A stretch of DNA of 64,000 bases from an uncultured Marinoscillum sp. (GCA_902523065.1 CABYXZ010000002.1:1-64000), one strand, 5' to 3'; counted from the first letter of the stretch, positions 28,162 to 38,041 are shown. Made by a program: numbers and translations. Notes: a model not told the origin generated them from the letters alone.

Positions 28162-30411
28162 ATGAACTTCAATCTACCCATAGTATTAATATTTTCCTTT
28201 TTGTTTCTTACAACATACTCCAGAGCCGAAAAAAGAAAAATTTTCGCAAAAAAAGTTTCAGAAGAAATAGTACTGGATGGTCAAATCACTGAGTCATTTT
28301 GGGATGAGGCACAAGTAAGTTCTGATTTTGTACAATACTCTCCACGTGACTCAATTTTAGCAGAGTTACAGTCTGAATTCAGAGTAGCTTATGATGATAA
28401 ATACATCTACATAGCAGCAAAAATGGAAGACATATCTTCTAAGAAATTTATAGTAGGAGATTTAAAGAGAGACTTTAGAGGTGGATCAATCGATTATATG
28501 TCATTTACTTTTGATACATTTCAAGACGAAACTAATGGGTATATGTTTGGCCTTTCCCCATTCGGTGTGCAGAGAGAGGCACTATTATCTAATGGAGGTG
28601 AAGGTAGCTACAGTATGGGAGGAGGAGGTAGTGGAGGAATCAGTTGGTTCAACATCAACTGGAATACAAAATGGTTTTCTGAAGTAAAACTATATGAAGG
28701 ATATTGGATTGCAGAATTTAAAATACCTTTCAACTCTATAAGGTATAAGGAAGGTTCAAAAGTATGGAATTTTAACTCATACAGAGGAAATAGTAAAATA
28801 AACGAAAATTCAGTATGGACAATTATTCCTCTTGGTTATTCCGTTGCCAATTTATCTATGACTGGTGAAATCGAATTTGAATATCCACTAAAAAAATCTT
28901 CTCAAAACTTGGTATTAATTCCCTATGTCTCCGGGTCTGGTATAAGGAACAAAGTTAGCTTACCAAAAAGAGATTTTAATTTTGATGCAGGTCTTGATTT
29001 CAAGATGGCTCTGAGTTCATCCCTTAATTTAGATTTGACATTCAACCCTGACTTTTCTCAGGTTGAAGTTGACGAACAGAGAACCAACCTAACAAGATTT
29101 GAACTTTTTTTACCAGAGAAGAGAGAATTTTTTACAGATAACGCAGATTTATTCTCAAACCTTGGTTCTCGAGAGTCAAGACCAATGTTTACAAGAAGGA
29201 TAGGCATCGCAAGGGACTCTACAACAAGCCAATACGTTCAAAATCCAATTATTTACGGAGCAAAATTGTCTGGAAAATTATCTGAAGATTTGAGAATTGG
29301 TGTACTTAATATGCAGACATCTAAACTTTCAAACAGTGGAATTCCTTCATACAATTATGGAATGGCTGTATTGGAGAAGAATGTTCTTAAGAACTCTAGT
29401 ATTTCATCATTTATAATTAATAAACAGTCACTCTTTAACGATGAGAGTAAAGATTATGCCCACGAGTTGGATGAATTTAATAGAGTTATTGGATTTGAGT
29501 CAAAACTGCAGTCGAATAATACAAGGTTTATATCACAACTTTATTATCATCAATCTCTAGAAAAAGATAATAAAGCAAATTCCAATTCTTATGGAATTAA
29601 TGCATCTTATGAGAAAAGAAATTACGAAACTAATATATACTTCTATGGAGTCGGTGAGAACTTTAATCCAGAAGTTGGATTTGTTCCTAGGAAAGATTAT
29701 TTATTTCTTAGTCCATCATTTCAGTATAAATTCATTCCTGAGAATAGTTCAATAAATACTCATGGACCTGGAATTGATTATGAGTTTTATAGAAACAAAT
29801 TGAATGGATTAACTGATTATGATATTGATATTGATTATAACTTTAGGTTTAAGTCATCTGCATACTTGGTTCTTAAGACCAATTTGATTTATACTAAATT
29901 ATTATATGATTTTGATCCTTCAAGATCTGATGGTATAGCTCTTGCCGCAAATTCTGATTACAATTACACAAATTATACTTTCTACTTTAGATCCTCAGAG
30001 AGAAAGCTTTTTTCTCTAAGATTAAATGGTAAGGCCGGCAAATTTTTTAATGGAAACATAAAAAATATTGGTGGAACAATTAATTACAAAGCCCCGCCAT
30101 TCTTAAATGTTGAATTAGGTAGTCAGTATAATAATTTAGTATTTCCAAGCCCATATTCATCTGCTGACTTCTTTTCTTTAGACTCAAAAATTGATATCAG
30201 TTTTTCAAAAGACTTATTTCTAAGTACATACTTACAATATAATAACCAGCTTGACAACATAAACCTTAATGCTAGATTTCAATGGAGGTTTCAACCACTA
30301 TCAGATATGTTTTTAGTTTACACTGATAATTATTATGCTGAGAACCCTCTATTTATGAACCTTAAGAACAGATCATTTGCTTTCAAAGTGAATTACTGGA
30401 TAAATATATAG
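28162..30411 (+). CDS. DUF5916 outer-membrane protein, paralogue 2
   Basis: 749 residues with signal peptide, same architecture as its neighbours: CBM9-like start (EEIVLDGQITESFWDEAQ), Gly-rich loop (YSMGGGGSGG) before INWNTKWFSE, DFSQVEVDEQRTNLTRFELF, LPEKREFFTDNADLFS and FTRRIG, ending with NLKNRSFAFKVNYWINI. It is the most divergent of the three: IAAKMEDISSKK and RGDLKRDF-type differences run through the N-terminus. A 77-base gap with no promoter match separates it from paralogue 1. Confidence 0.87.
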   Translation: MNFNLPIVLIFSFLFLTTYSRAEKRKIFAKKVSEEIVLDGQITESFWDEAQVSSDFVQYSPRDSILAELQSEFRVAYDDKYIYIAAKMEDISSKKFIVGDLKRDFRGGSIDYMSFTFDTFQDETNGYMFGLSPFGVQREALLSNGGEGSYSMGGGGSGGISWFNINWNTKWFSEVKLYEGYWIAEFKIPFNSIRYKEGSKVWNFNSYRGNSKINENSVWTIIPLGYSVANLSMTGEIEFEYPLKKSSQNLVLIPYVSGSGIRNKVSLPKRDFNFDAGLDFKMALSSSLNLDLTFNPDFSQVEVDEQRTNLTRFELFLPEKREFFTDNADLFSNLGSRESRPMFTRRIGIARDSTTSQYVQNPIIYGAKLSGKLSEDLRIGVLNMQTSKLSNSGIPSYNYGMAVLEKNVLKNSSISSFIINKQSLFNDESKDYAHELDEFNRVIGFESKLQSNNTRFISQLYYHQSLEKDNKANSNSYGINASYEKRNYETNIYFYGVGENFNPEVGFVPRKDYLFLSPSFQYKFIPENSSINTHGPGIDYEFYRNKLNGLTDYDIDIDYNFRFKSSAYLVLKTNLIYTKLLYDFDPSRSDGIALAANSDYNYTNYTFYFRSSERKLFSLRLNGKAGKFFNGNIKNIGGTINYKAPPFLNVELGSQYNNLVFPSPYSSADFFSLDSKIDISFSKDLFLSTYLQYNNQLDNINLNARFQWRFQPLSDMFLVYTDNYYAENPLFMNLKNRSFAFKVNYWINI

Positions 30412-30481
30412 TTCAACCTATTTATCATTTTTTATCTTTATTTTTATTTATCCCATTATCTGTTTTATATTATTTTTTATT

Positions 30482-32686
30482 GTGAACCTTAAACGTTATA
30501 ATATCTATTTAATTATTTTCCTATTATCTAGCTTTTGTGTTGATGCTAGGTCAAATAAAAAAATTAAAATTTTTAAAACAAATGAAGAAATAAGATTAGA
30601 TGGTATACTTGACGAAAAATTTTGGTCAAATTCTGAGATCGCTTCAAATTTTTTTCAACAGTTTCCAAATGACTCAATTCCATCAGAATTAATAACAGAG
30701 GTAAGACTTGCATTTACAGATAAGAGACTCTATCTGTCTGGAAAAATGTATGACTCTGTCCCCAAAAGATATATTGTAAATTCTCTCAAAAGAGATTACC
30801 AAGGTCCAAATAATGAGGCAATATCAATTACTTTCGATACTTATAACGATCAAAAAAATGCTCTTAATTTTGGAGTCAACCCATATGGAGTACAGCGAGA
30901 ATCATTAATAGCAAAAGGGGGGGCTGCGTTAATGCCTGGAGTATTTAATATATCATGGAATACAAAATGGGAATCCTATGTGAAAAAATATGAGGATTAT
31001 TGGATTGTTGAATTATCAATTCCATTTAGATCATTAAGGTACAATAAAGGAAATAGAGTATGGGGTTTTAATATTGGGAGAAATAATTTAGCCAGAAGTG
31101 AATGGTCTAATTGGACAGCAATACCGAAAGGGTATTTTCCGTATAATTTATCCTACGCAGGAAAAATAGAGTTTGATTCTGATTTACCTAAACCAGGAAA
31201 AAATATAGTTATAATACCTTATGTTTCTGGTAGTGGTCTTGATGATAAAATTAGTTTTAATAATAAAAAGTTTAAACCTGAATTTGGACTTGATCTAAAT
31301 GTTGGTTTAAGCTCCTCTTTAAATTTAGATTTAACATTAAATCCTGATTTTTCTCAAGTAGAGGTAGACGCACAAAGGACAAATCTTACTCGATTTGAAC
31401 TTATGTATCCAGAAAAAAGACAATTTTTTATAGAAAATTCTGATCTTTTTTCAGATGTTGGAGATGATACAAATAAGCCATTCTTCTCAAGAAGGATTGG
31501 TATAAGTTACGATTCAACACAGGGTCAGTACATTCAAAATCCTATAATCTTTGGTACAAAGTTAAGTGGTAAAATTGGAGAGAACTACAGGGTCGGAATA
31601 CTTAATATGCAGACTCAGAAACTCTCTTCGATCAATCAACCTTCAATTAATTATGGGATGGCAGTTATAGAAAGAAGGATTTTTACTAATTCTAGAATTT
31701 CATCATTTTTAATCAATAAACAACCTATTAATAATGATGCTAATTTCTCACAATCATTTAATAGGGTAGCTGGTGTTGAGTTAAAGCTATTAAGTACAAA
31801 TACAAATTTTTCAACAGATTTATATTTTAATAAAACCTTTGATAATCTAAAAACAAAAAATACGTATTCTTATGGAGGCAAGCTAATGTTTACTAATTCA
31901 AGATTAAGGATAATGAATTACTTTAGTAAGATAGCAGAAAATTACAATCCTGAGGTTGGATTTATTATGAGAAAAAATGTTTTTTACTATAGTCCTTCCA
32001 TTAGGTATCTTTTTTATCCGTCAACAGGATTAGTTAATAATCATGGCGCTGAAGTAGATTATGAATTTTATAATCATCCCATTTATGGTGACACAGATAA
32101 GAAGCTCGAATTAAAATATTCTATTTCTTTAAACAATAGGTCAGGTTTTTTCTTTCAATTTCAAAAAGAATATACTTTATTATTATATGATTTCGACCCA
32201 ACAAGAACAGGAATTGAGTTTCTTCCATCTGAATCTGGATACAATTATAACAGAGGAACTATATCATACAATAGTAGTAATCAACGATTGTTTTCTTTTA
32301 AATTAAATTCCAGTATTGGTGGATTTTTTAACGGTGACCTTTATAGTTATGGATTATCGATTAATTACAGGATTGTTCCATATGTAAATATTGATTTATC
32401 ATATAATAATAATAAAATTTTACTGCCCTATGCTAATTCAAACCTATCATCTTATTCATCAAAAGTTGAGGTGAGTTTTAACACTAAACTTTTTTTAACC
32501 ACCTTCTTTCAATATAATAGTCAAATTGATAACATAAATTTAAATACCAGATTAAGGTGGAACTTTAAACCTTTATCTGATATTTATATTGTTTTCACAG
32601 ATAATTATTTTGCTAAGGGCTCAAATCTATTTGATCTTAAAAATAGATCATTAGCTTTAAAACTAAATTACTGGATTAATATCTAG
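30482..32686 (+). CDS. DUF5916 outer-membrane protein, paralogue 3
   Basis: 734 residues starting with GTG; the signal peptide is IYLIIFLLSSFCVDARS. Same CBM9-like plus barrel layout, with segments nearly identical to paralogue 1 (YPEKRQFFIENSDLFSDVG; NFKPLSDIY; FLINKQPINN). The Gly-rich loop seen in paralogues 1 and 2 is shortened here to KGGAALMPG, and the coding sequence has a run of seven G (30917-30923) at that point. It ends in the palindrome CTAG, which also ends the convergent MFS gene. Confidence 0.87.
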   Translation: MNLKRYNIYLIIFLLSSFCVDARSNKKIKIFKTNEEIRLDGILDEKFWSNSEIASNFFQQFPNDSIPSELITEVRLAFTDKRLYLSGKMYDSVPKRYIVNSLKRDYQGPNNEAISITFDTYNDQKNALNFGVNPYGVQRESLIAKGGAALMPGVFNISWNTKWESYVKKYEDYWIVELSIPFRSLRYNKGNRVWGFNIGRNNLARSEWSNWTAIPKGYFPYNLSYAGKIEFDSDLPKPGKNIVIIPYVSGSGLDDKISFNNKKFKPEFGLDLNVGLSSSLNLDLTLNPDFSQVEVDAQRTNLTRFELMYPEKRQFFIENSDLFSDVGDDTNKPFFSRRIGISYDSTQGQYIQNPIIFGTKLSGKIGENYRVGILNMQTQKLSSINQPSINYGMAVIERRIFTNSRISSFLINKQPINNDANFSQSFNRVAGVELKLLSTNTNFSTDLYFNKTFDNLKTKNTYSYGGKLMFTNSRLRIMNYFSKIAENYNPEVGFIMRKNVFYYSPSIRYLFYPSTGLVNNHGAEVDYEFYNHPIYGDTDKKLELKYSISLNNRSGFFFQFQKEYTLLLYDFDPTRTGIEFLPSESGYNYNRGTISYNSSNQRLFSFKLNSSIGGFFNGDLYSYGLSINYRIVPYVNIDLSYNNNKILLPYANSNLSSYSSKVEVSFNTKLFLTTFFQYNSQIDNINLNTRLRWNFKPLSDIYIVFTDNYFAKGSNLFDLKNRSLALKLNYWINI

Positions 32687-33900
32687 GTCTTTAGATCTGA
32701 TTTATTCAGAAATTTAATTGCTACAATTAGACCAAGCGTTGAAATTATTGCTGCAAGAAGAAATGGTGCTCCAGGAAAATAAATTGCTCCCTTGTCATTT
32801 GTGAAAAAATAAAAAAGATTTGTCATAATTAATGGACCAACGATTGAAGTCAAACTAATTAGACTTGTTATACCCCCTTGGAACTCACCTTGTTCATTGT
32901 CAGGAATGTTATTTGTCATTATGCCTTGTAGAGCTGGTCCACATAATCCACCAAGCGAAAGTGGTATAGCAAAAGCAAAAACCATCCATCCCTTGTCAGC
33001 TATGGAGAAAAGAAATAGTCCAGCTATATAAAAAGTCATTCCCAAGTACAGACTTTTAACTTTTCCTAATTTTGGGATAATAAGCCTAATTAACCCACCT
33101 TGAACTATTGCTGCAAGTAATCCTATGAAGCCTAGTGAATATCCTACTAATTTTTCATCCCATCCAAAGTTTTCAATAACAAAAAATGACCACGTACTGT
33201 GTTTTGAGTGTTGAGCTATATTAAATAGAACAATACATATCAATAGACCCCAAATCAATGGATACCTTTTTAGTGAGAGTAGTGTACCAATCGGGTTTGC
33301 TCTTTTAATATCAAACCTTCTTCTGTTTTCTTTTTTAAGAGACTCTGGTAAAATAAAATATCCATATATTAAATTAATAATTGTAAATAGAGAGGCTGCA
33401 TAAAATGGCACTCTAGATCCATATTGTACTAGAAAACCTCCTATTACCGGGCCAAGGATAAACCCAAGACCAAAGGCAGCTCCAATAAGACCAAAGTTTT
33501 GTGCTTTCTTTTCTGGTGTACTTATGTCAGCTATATATGCCGATGCAGTTGTTAGGCTGGCTCCCATAATTCCCTGAAATATTCTTCCAAGAAACAACCA
33601 CATAATATTTGGTGCAACAGCGAGTACAATATAATTTATTCCAAACCCTAATAATGATAATAAAATTACAGGCCTTCTCCCGTATTGATCACTTAATCCA
33701 CCTAATACTGGAGCAAATAAAAATTGTAAAGAGGCATAGGAAAACATAAGCCAACCACTGTAGGTTGCTGCCTCGCTTATAGACCCATCAATTAATTCTG
33801 ATATAAGGGAGGGAATAATTGGAATAATTATACCAAGACCTGTTATGTCTATGAATATGGTAATGAAAATAAATAAAAGACTATAATTTTTTTTCTTCAT
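32683..33900 (-). CDS. MFS transporter, TetA/TCR-like drug-proton antiporter family
   Basis: About 12 hydrophobic segments in 405 residues. Start IFIDITGLGIIIPIIPSLI and the motif-A loop GGLSDQYGRRPVIL, then GRIFQGIMGAS, mark the 12-helix drug antiporter family in which TetA is best known; QNFGLIGAAFGLGFILGPVIGG is motif C. Substrate unknown; housekeeping TCR-like exporters of this kind are frequent in Bacteroidota, so resistance is not implied. I prefer the ATG at 33900; the frame is open to a TTG at 33915 but the five extra residues look untranslated. Confidence 0.88.
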   Translation of the reverse strand: MKKKNYSLLFIFITIFIDITGLGIIIPIIPSLISELIDGSISEAATYSGWLMFSYASLQFLFAPVLGGLSDQYGRRPVILLSLLGFGINYIVLAVAPNIMWLFLGRIFQGIMGASLTTASAYIADISTPEKKAQNFGLIGAAFGLGFILGPVIGGFLVQYGSRVPFYAASLFTIINLIYGYFILPESLKKENRRRFDIKRANPIGTLLSLKRYPLIWGLLICIVLFNIAQHSKHSTWSFFVIENFGWDEKLVGYSLGFIGLLAAIVQGGLIRLIIPKLGKVKSLYLGMTFYIAGLFLFSIADKGWMVFAFAIPLSLGGLCGPALQGIMTNNIPDNEQGEFQGGITSLISLTSIVGPLIMTNLFYFFTNDKGAIYFPGAPFLLAAIISTLGLIVAIKFLNKSDLKT

Positions 33901-33977
33901 TATAGGGTTTGGCAATTTAATATTTAATTTCTTTAAATGAATATTTTTCGTACTTTACATTGAAATAACAAACAGCT

Positions 33978-35093
33978 ATGGTTAAAAAGTCAAATAGGAG
34001 AAAGTTTATCAATAAATCTCTAGTAACTCTTTCAGGAGCTAGTCTTCTTTCATCGTGTTTAACAAATGAAGATAAGAACGAGACTCAAAATATTAATATT
34101 AATTTCAATAAAAAGTTTAATTGGAAGATGGTTACAACTTGGGCTCCTAACATGCCTGTTCTAGGAGAAGGATGTAATCTCTTTGCTGACTGGGTACAAA
34201 AAATGTCTGGTGGTAGATTGAATATTAAGGTTTATGGTGGCGGAGAATTAATTCCTAGTTTAGAATCATTTGATGCAGTAAGTAATGGTGCAATTGAGAT
34301 GGGTAGTGGCGCTTCTTACTATTGGGCTGGAAAGATTCCTTCTGGTCAGTTTTTTTCATCTGTTCCATTTGGTATGAATTCAAAACAGATGAATTCATGG
34401 ATAATATCTGGTGGAGGATATAAATTTTATCGTGAGATATATGAACCGTTTAATCTTATACCGTTTGTAGGAGGAAATACAAGCATGCAGATGGGTGGAT
34501 GGTTTAATAAGGAGATACTGTCCATGGATGATCTAAATGGTTTGAAAATGAGGATACCAGGTTTTGGAGGAAAGGTCCTATCAAAGGCTGGTGGTACAGC
34601 AGTTACAGTTGCTGGAGGCGAAATTTACACAAATCTTGAAAGAGGGGTCATTGATGCTACAGAGTGGATTGGGCCCTACCACGATTATCTCATGGGTTTT
34701 TATCAAGTAGCAAAATATTATTACTATCCTGGCTGGCATGAACCAGGAGGGGTTCTAGAAATGATTGTTAATAAGAGTAAGTTTCAATCTCTTCCTAGTG
34801 ACTTACAGGAAATTATTAAAAAGGGAATAGAGTCTTTAAATATTTGGATGCAATGTGAATTTGACTCAAAAAACAGTGTTTATTTAAATAAATTACTAAA
34901 TGAGGAAAATGTTCAGCTGAAAATCTTTCCAAAGGATGTGCTTAAGTCATTTAAAGATAAATCAAATGAAGTGCTTCAAGAAATGGTAGATAAAGATCCA
35001 AAAAGCAAAAAAATATTTGATGCATATGAAGATTTTAGAGTAAAATTTAAAGACTGGTCAGTAGTAAGTGATAAAATATATTATGAGCTGTAA
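33978..35093 (+). CDS. TRAP transporter substrate-binding lipoprotein, DctP/TakP-like
   Basis: 371 residues. The N-terminus has a twin-arginine-like motif (SNRRKFI, R7-R8) and a lipobox at C27 (LLSSC), so it is probably exported as a membrane-anchored lipoprotein. The mature region resembles TakP, the 2-oxoacid-binding branch of the DctP family: TTWAPNMPVLGEGCN, GAIEMGSGASYYWAGK, LNGLKMRIPGFGGKVL, DATEWIGPYHDY, and YYPGWHEPGG. Substrate is likely a 2-oxo acid or similar carboxylate (inference). It converges with its permease dctM, overlapping 13 bp. Confidence 0.87.
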   Translation: MVKKSNRRKFINKSLVTLSGASLLSSCLTNEDKNETQNININFNKKFNWKMVTTWAPNMPVLGEGCNLFADWVQKMSGGRLNIKVYGGGELIPSLESFDAVSNGAIEMGSGASYYWAGKIPSGQFFSSVPFGMNSKQMNSWIISGGGYKFYREIYEPFNLIPFVGGNTSMQMGGWFNKEILSMDDLNGLKMRIPGFGGKVLSKAGGTAVTVAGGEIYTNLERGVIDATEWIGPYHDYLMGFYQVAKYYYYPGWHEPGGVLEMIVNKSKFQSLPSDLQEIIKKGIESLNIWMQCEFDSKNSVYLNKLLNEENVQLKIFPKDVLKSFKDKSNEVLQEMVDKDPKSKKIFDAYEDFRVKFKDWSVVSDKIYYEL

Positions 35094-36406
35094 TTTTTTA
35101 AAAAATCCGGTATTAGATATATAAAGTCAGGGTTAAAGAAAAGAAAAATTAAAAATACCAACTGAATAATTACGAAAGGAATAATACCAACGTATATATC
35201 TGTTGTTTTAATTTCTTTTGGCGATACACTCTTTAGGTAGAAAAGAGAAAACCCAAAAGGAGGCGTCAGAAAAGATGTTTGAAGGTTAATAGCCAACATA
35301 ATTCCTATCCATAAAAGATCAATATTTAATGCAATTAGTATAGGAGTAATAACTGGAACTATTATAAATATTATCTCAATAAAATCTATGAAAAAACCTG
35401 CCACGAAAACAATCATTAGTACCAGAATGGTAAACATTTCAGGAGAAAGATTTGATGCGTAAATCATATCAATAATAAATTTATCACCCTCTAGACCTCT
35501 GAAGACAAGAGAAAAAGAAGTTGCACCTAAAAGAATCATAAATACGATTGATGTTAATTTCATTGTATCTAATGAGATTGAGTCAATTTTTTTAAAATTT
35601 AATCCTCCTTCTAAATAGCTTAATATTATTGCTCCCAGAGCGCCTATTCCTGCTGCTTCAGTTGGTGATGCTATTCCCAAAAAAATTGAACCTAAAACGG
35701 AAAATATAAGCACAAATGGTAGGATAAATGTTTTTATAAGTTCAGTGTTACTTGTATTTTTTCTAAAATTTTTAATTTCATCTTCTGGCATTGATGGAAC
35801 CATTTTTGGTCTAATGAGAGAAACTAAAGCAATGTAAATAACATATAAAAAAACTAAAGTAATACCAGGAAGAAGTGCGGAGGTAAAAAGGTCACCTACT
35901 GAAATATTTAATACACTTCCTAGTAAAACTAAAACCACAGAGGGGGGGATTATTTGTCCCAGCGTTCCAGAAGAGGCTATTACCCCCGTGGCAATTTTTT
36001 TATCATATCCTCTTTTTAACATTGTGGGAAGACTGATCAATCCCATAGTAACTACTGTAGCTCCAACAATTCCAGTTGATGCTGCCAACATTCCACCTAC
36101 AATAACAACTGAATATGCGAGTCCACCCCTAATTTTTCCAAATAAAATAGCCATGGTTTCAAGAAGTTTTTCAGCTATTCCTGATTTTTCCAGAGTCAAT
36201 CCCATGAATATGAATAATGGTACTGCTAACAACACAAAATTATTCATTATGCCAAAAATTCTAAGTGATACGAGATAGAAGAAATCAATATCAAAAAAAA
36301 TCAGTCCTGCAATGATTGATATTCCACCTAACGTGAGGCCAACCGGATATCCAATAAGGATTAAAATAATAACTATTAGAAATAAGATTAGTCCTGCAGC
36401 TTCCAT
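35081..36406 (-). CDS. TRAP transporter large permease (DctM family)
   Basis: 441 residues with about 12-13 hydrophobic helices. Typical DctM patterns: PLFIFMGLTLEKSGIAEKLL, ASTGIVGATVVTMGLIS, GTLGQIIPPSVVLVLLG, and EAAGIGALGAIILS in the middle, then QTSFLTPPFGFSLFYLKSV near the end. It forms the transport core with the small permease upstream (start and stop share TAATG) and the binding protein encoded convergently. Translation coupling is likely. Confidence 0.92.
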   Translation of the reverse strand: MEAAGLILFLIVIILILIGYPVGLTLGGISIIAGLIFFDIDFFYLVSLRIFGIMNNFVLLAVPLFIFMGLTLEKSGIAEKLLETMAILFGKIRGGLAYSVVIVGGMLAASTGIVGATVVTMGLISLPTMLKRGYDKKIATGVIASSGTLGQIIPPSVVLVLLGSVLNISVGDLFTSALLPGITLVFLYVIYIALVSLIRPKMVPSMPEDEIKNFRKNTSNTELIKTFILPFVLIFSVLGSIFLGIASPTEAAGIGALGAIILSYLEGGLNFKKIDSISLDTMKLTSIVFMILLGATSFSLVFRGLEGDKFIIDMIYASNLSPEMFTILVLMIVFVAGFFIDFIEIIFIIVPVITPILIALNIDLLWIGIMLAINLQTSFLTPPFGFSLFYLKSVSPKEIKTTDIYVGIIPFVIIQLVFLIFLFFNPDFIYLIPDFLKNYSS

Positions 36407-36882
36407 TATTCTGAACCCTTTAATGAGTTAATTATTTTAATAATTCCAACAAAAGAAAGTAGGAAAAATGATACGGTAATCACTGATTTTATTAAAAACC
36501 TAAACGGTAGACCTCCAGGATCAGGACTTGACTCTAGTATATTATAAGAATCTTCAACAAATGGTATAGATGTGTATGAGATAACAATACCGAAAGGAAT
36601 TAGAAATATAAGATTACCAATTAAGTTAACAAGCTTTTTATTTCTTTTTGAAAATTTATTATAAAATACATCTACTCTAACATGTTCGTCAATGTGTAAA
36701 GTGTAGACAGATCCAAGTAAAAATATTACTGCAAAAACATGCCATTCCAGTTCATAAAGAGATGCTGTAGAAAAGTTAAAGATATACCTTAAAAATACAT
36801 CTGATGATACTAATATAACAAGAAGAAGAGATAGTCTAGAACAGAATTTTCCAATTAAATTAGCTATTTTATCAAAATTCAT
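36406..36882 (-). CDS. TRAP transporter small permease (DctQ family)
   Basis: 158 residues with four hydrophobic segments. SSDVFLRYIFNFSTASLYELEWHVFAV (residues about 25-51) is the DctQ signature, and HIDEHVRVDVFY follows. It couples the binding protein to the DctM permease. First gene of the minus-strand pair; divergent from rlmN, with a 65-bp region that holds an inverted repeat. Confidence 0.9.
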   Translation of the reverse strand: MNFDKIANLIGKFCSRLSLLLVILVSSDVFLRYIFNFSTASLYELEWHVFAVIFLLGSVYTLHIDEHVRVDVFYNKFSKRNKKLVNLIGNLIFLIPFGIVISYTSIPFVEDSYNILESSPDPGGLPFRFLIKSVITVSFFLLSFVGIIKIINSLKGSE

Positions 36883-36906
36883 ATTAAACTAAAATACATA
36901 ATTTTT

Positions 36907-36929
36907 AAAGATATGCTTTTAATATCTTT
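36907..36929. repeat. Inverted repeat AAAGATAT-N7-ATATCTTT between TRAP and rlmN genes
   Basis: Perfect 8-bp arms (36907-36914 and 36922-36929). The right arm overlaps the candidate -7 element of rlmN (36923-36930). This could be a regulator site controlling one or both divergent genes. Confidence 0.4.
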
Positions 36930-36930
36930 G
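36923..36930 (+). promoter_or_regulatory. Candidate -7 element for rlmN
   Basis: TATCTTTG matches TAnnTTTG, 17 bases upstream of the TTG start of rlmN. The predicted leader would be only about 10 bases. Confidence 0.35.
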
Positions 36931-36947
36931 CTAGATATTAAATTATT

Positions 36948-37979
36948 TTGAAAAAAGATATTACTACCCTTTCTAAGGAAGAAATAAAAAGTTTCTGTGC
37001 TAATAACGATATACGCTCATTCGTCTCCTCCCAGGTATATTCGTGGATATGGAATAAAAGCTGTTCATCTTTCTCGGATATGTCTAATGTTTCTCTTGAG
37101 GATAGATCAAAATTTGACAAAGAGTTTTTTATAAATAGTTTAGATGTCGACGTTGAGGAGGAAAGTTCAGATGGAACCATAAAGACAAAGTTTAAGCTTC
37201 ATGATGGTAATTTTGTGGAGGGAGTTTTGATTCCTAAAAATAAAAGAATGACTGCATGTATTTCATCGCAGGTTGGTTGTTCATTGAGTTGCAGTTTTTG
37301 TGCTACAGGTACTCTGGGTCTTACAAGAAATTTATCTGCATCTGAAATTTACCGACAGGTAGTTTATATCTTAAAAAAATGTTTAGAGGTTCATAACCAA
37401 CCGCTTACAAATATAGTATTCATGGGCATGGGTGAACCTTTATTAAACTATAAAAATGTCTTGAGATCAATACACTTTATAACTTCTGAGGAAGGACTTA
37501 ACATGTCTTATAAGAGGATAACTTTATCTACATCTGGTATCTCAAAGATGATAAGAAAATTGGCAGATGATAATGTAAAGGTGAATCTGGCCTTATCATT
37601 ACATGCTGCAAATGAGGAGTTAAGAAAAAAAATAATGCCAATAGGAAAGTCAAATACTTTAGAGGAAATTAGAGACTCTCTCAAATATTACTTCTCAAAA
37701 ACGAAGAAAAAGGTAACTTACGAGTATGTTTTACTAAGAGATGTTAACGATAGCATTGAAGATGCCTATCAACTGTATAAATACACAAAACATCTAAGTT
37801 CAAAAGTTAATATCATTGAATATAATGCGGTAGAGGGACTTGAATTTCAGAAATCATCTTTTGAAAAAACAGAAAAATTTATCGGTTATCTTCTAAAAAA
37901 AGGGGTTAATGTAAGTTTGAGGAGAAGTAGAGGTAAGGATATTAACGCTGCCTGTGGTCAATTAGCTAATAAAAATTAA
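36948..37979 (+). CDS. rlmN: 23S rRNA/tRNA adenine C2-methyltransferase RlmN
   Basis: Radical-SAM enzyme methylating A2503 of 23S rRNA, and A37 of some tRNAs in related organisms. The radical-SAM cluster motif is CSLSCSFC (C111, C115, C118); the two methyl-transfer cysteines correspond to C336 near the end (INAACGQL) and the C118 region. GMGEPLLNY and STSGISKMIRKLA are also present. The 343 residues start with TTG at 36948: an in-frame TAA lies three codons upstream, and any later ATG would remove the conserved N-terminal domain. Confidence 0.95.
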   Translation: MKKDITTLSKEEIKSFCANNDIRSFVSSQVYSWIWNKSCSSFSDMSNVSLEDRSKFDKEFFINSLDVDVEEESSDGTIKTKFKLHDGNFVEGVLIPKNKRMTACISSQVGCSLSCSFCATGTLGLTRNLSASEIYRQVVYILKKCLEVHNQPLTNIVFMGMGEPLLNYKNVLRSIHFITSEEGLNMSYKRITLSTSGISKMIRKLADDNVKVNLALSLHAANEELRKKIMPIGKSNTLEEIRDSLKYYFSKTKKKVTYEYVLLRDVNDSIEDAYQLYKYTKHLSSKVNIIEYNAVEGLEFQKSSFEKTEKFIGYLLKKGVNVSLRRSRGKDINAACGQLANKN

Positions 37980-38041
37980 AATTTTACCATTTTCAGGTCG
38001 TTATTAGTAGGTATTTAGTTCGTATGCCTAAGCTAAATCTT

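Noticed and set aside
32683-33900. Possible antibiotic-resistance gene (TetA-like MFS)
   Set aside because: The family motif alone does not show tetracycline export; no mobile context or regulator is nearby.
35942-35948. G7 run (C7 on the coding strand) in the TRAP dctM gene as a phase-variation site
   Set aside because: It encodes the conserved IIPPS motif of DctM, so codon choice explains it.
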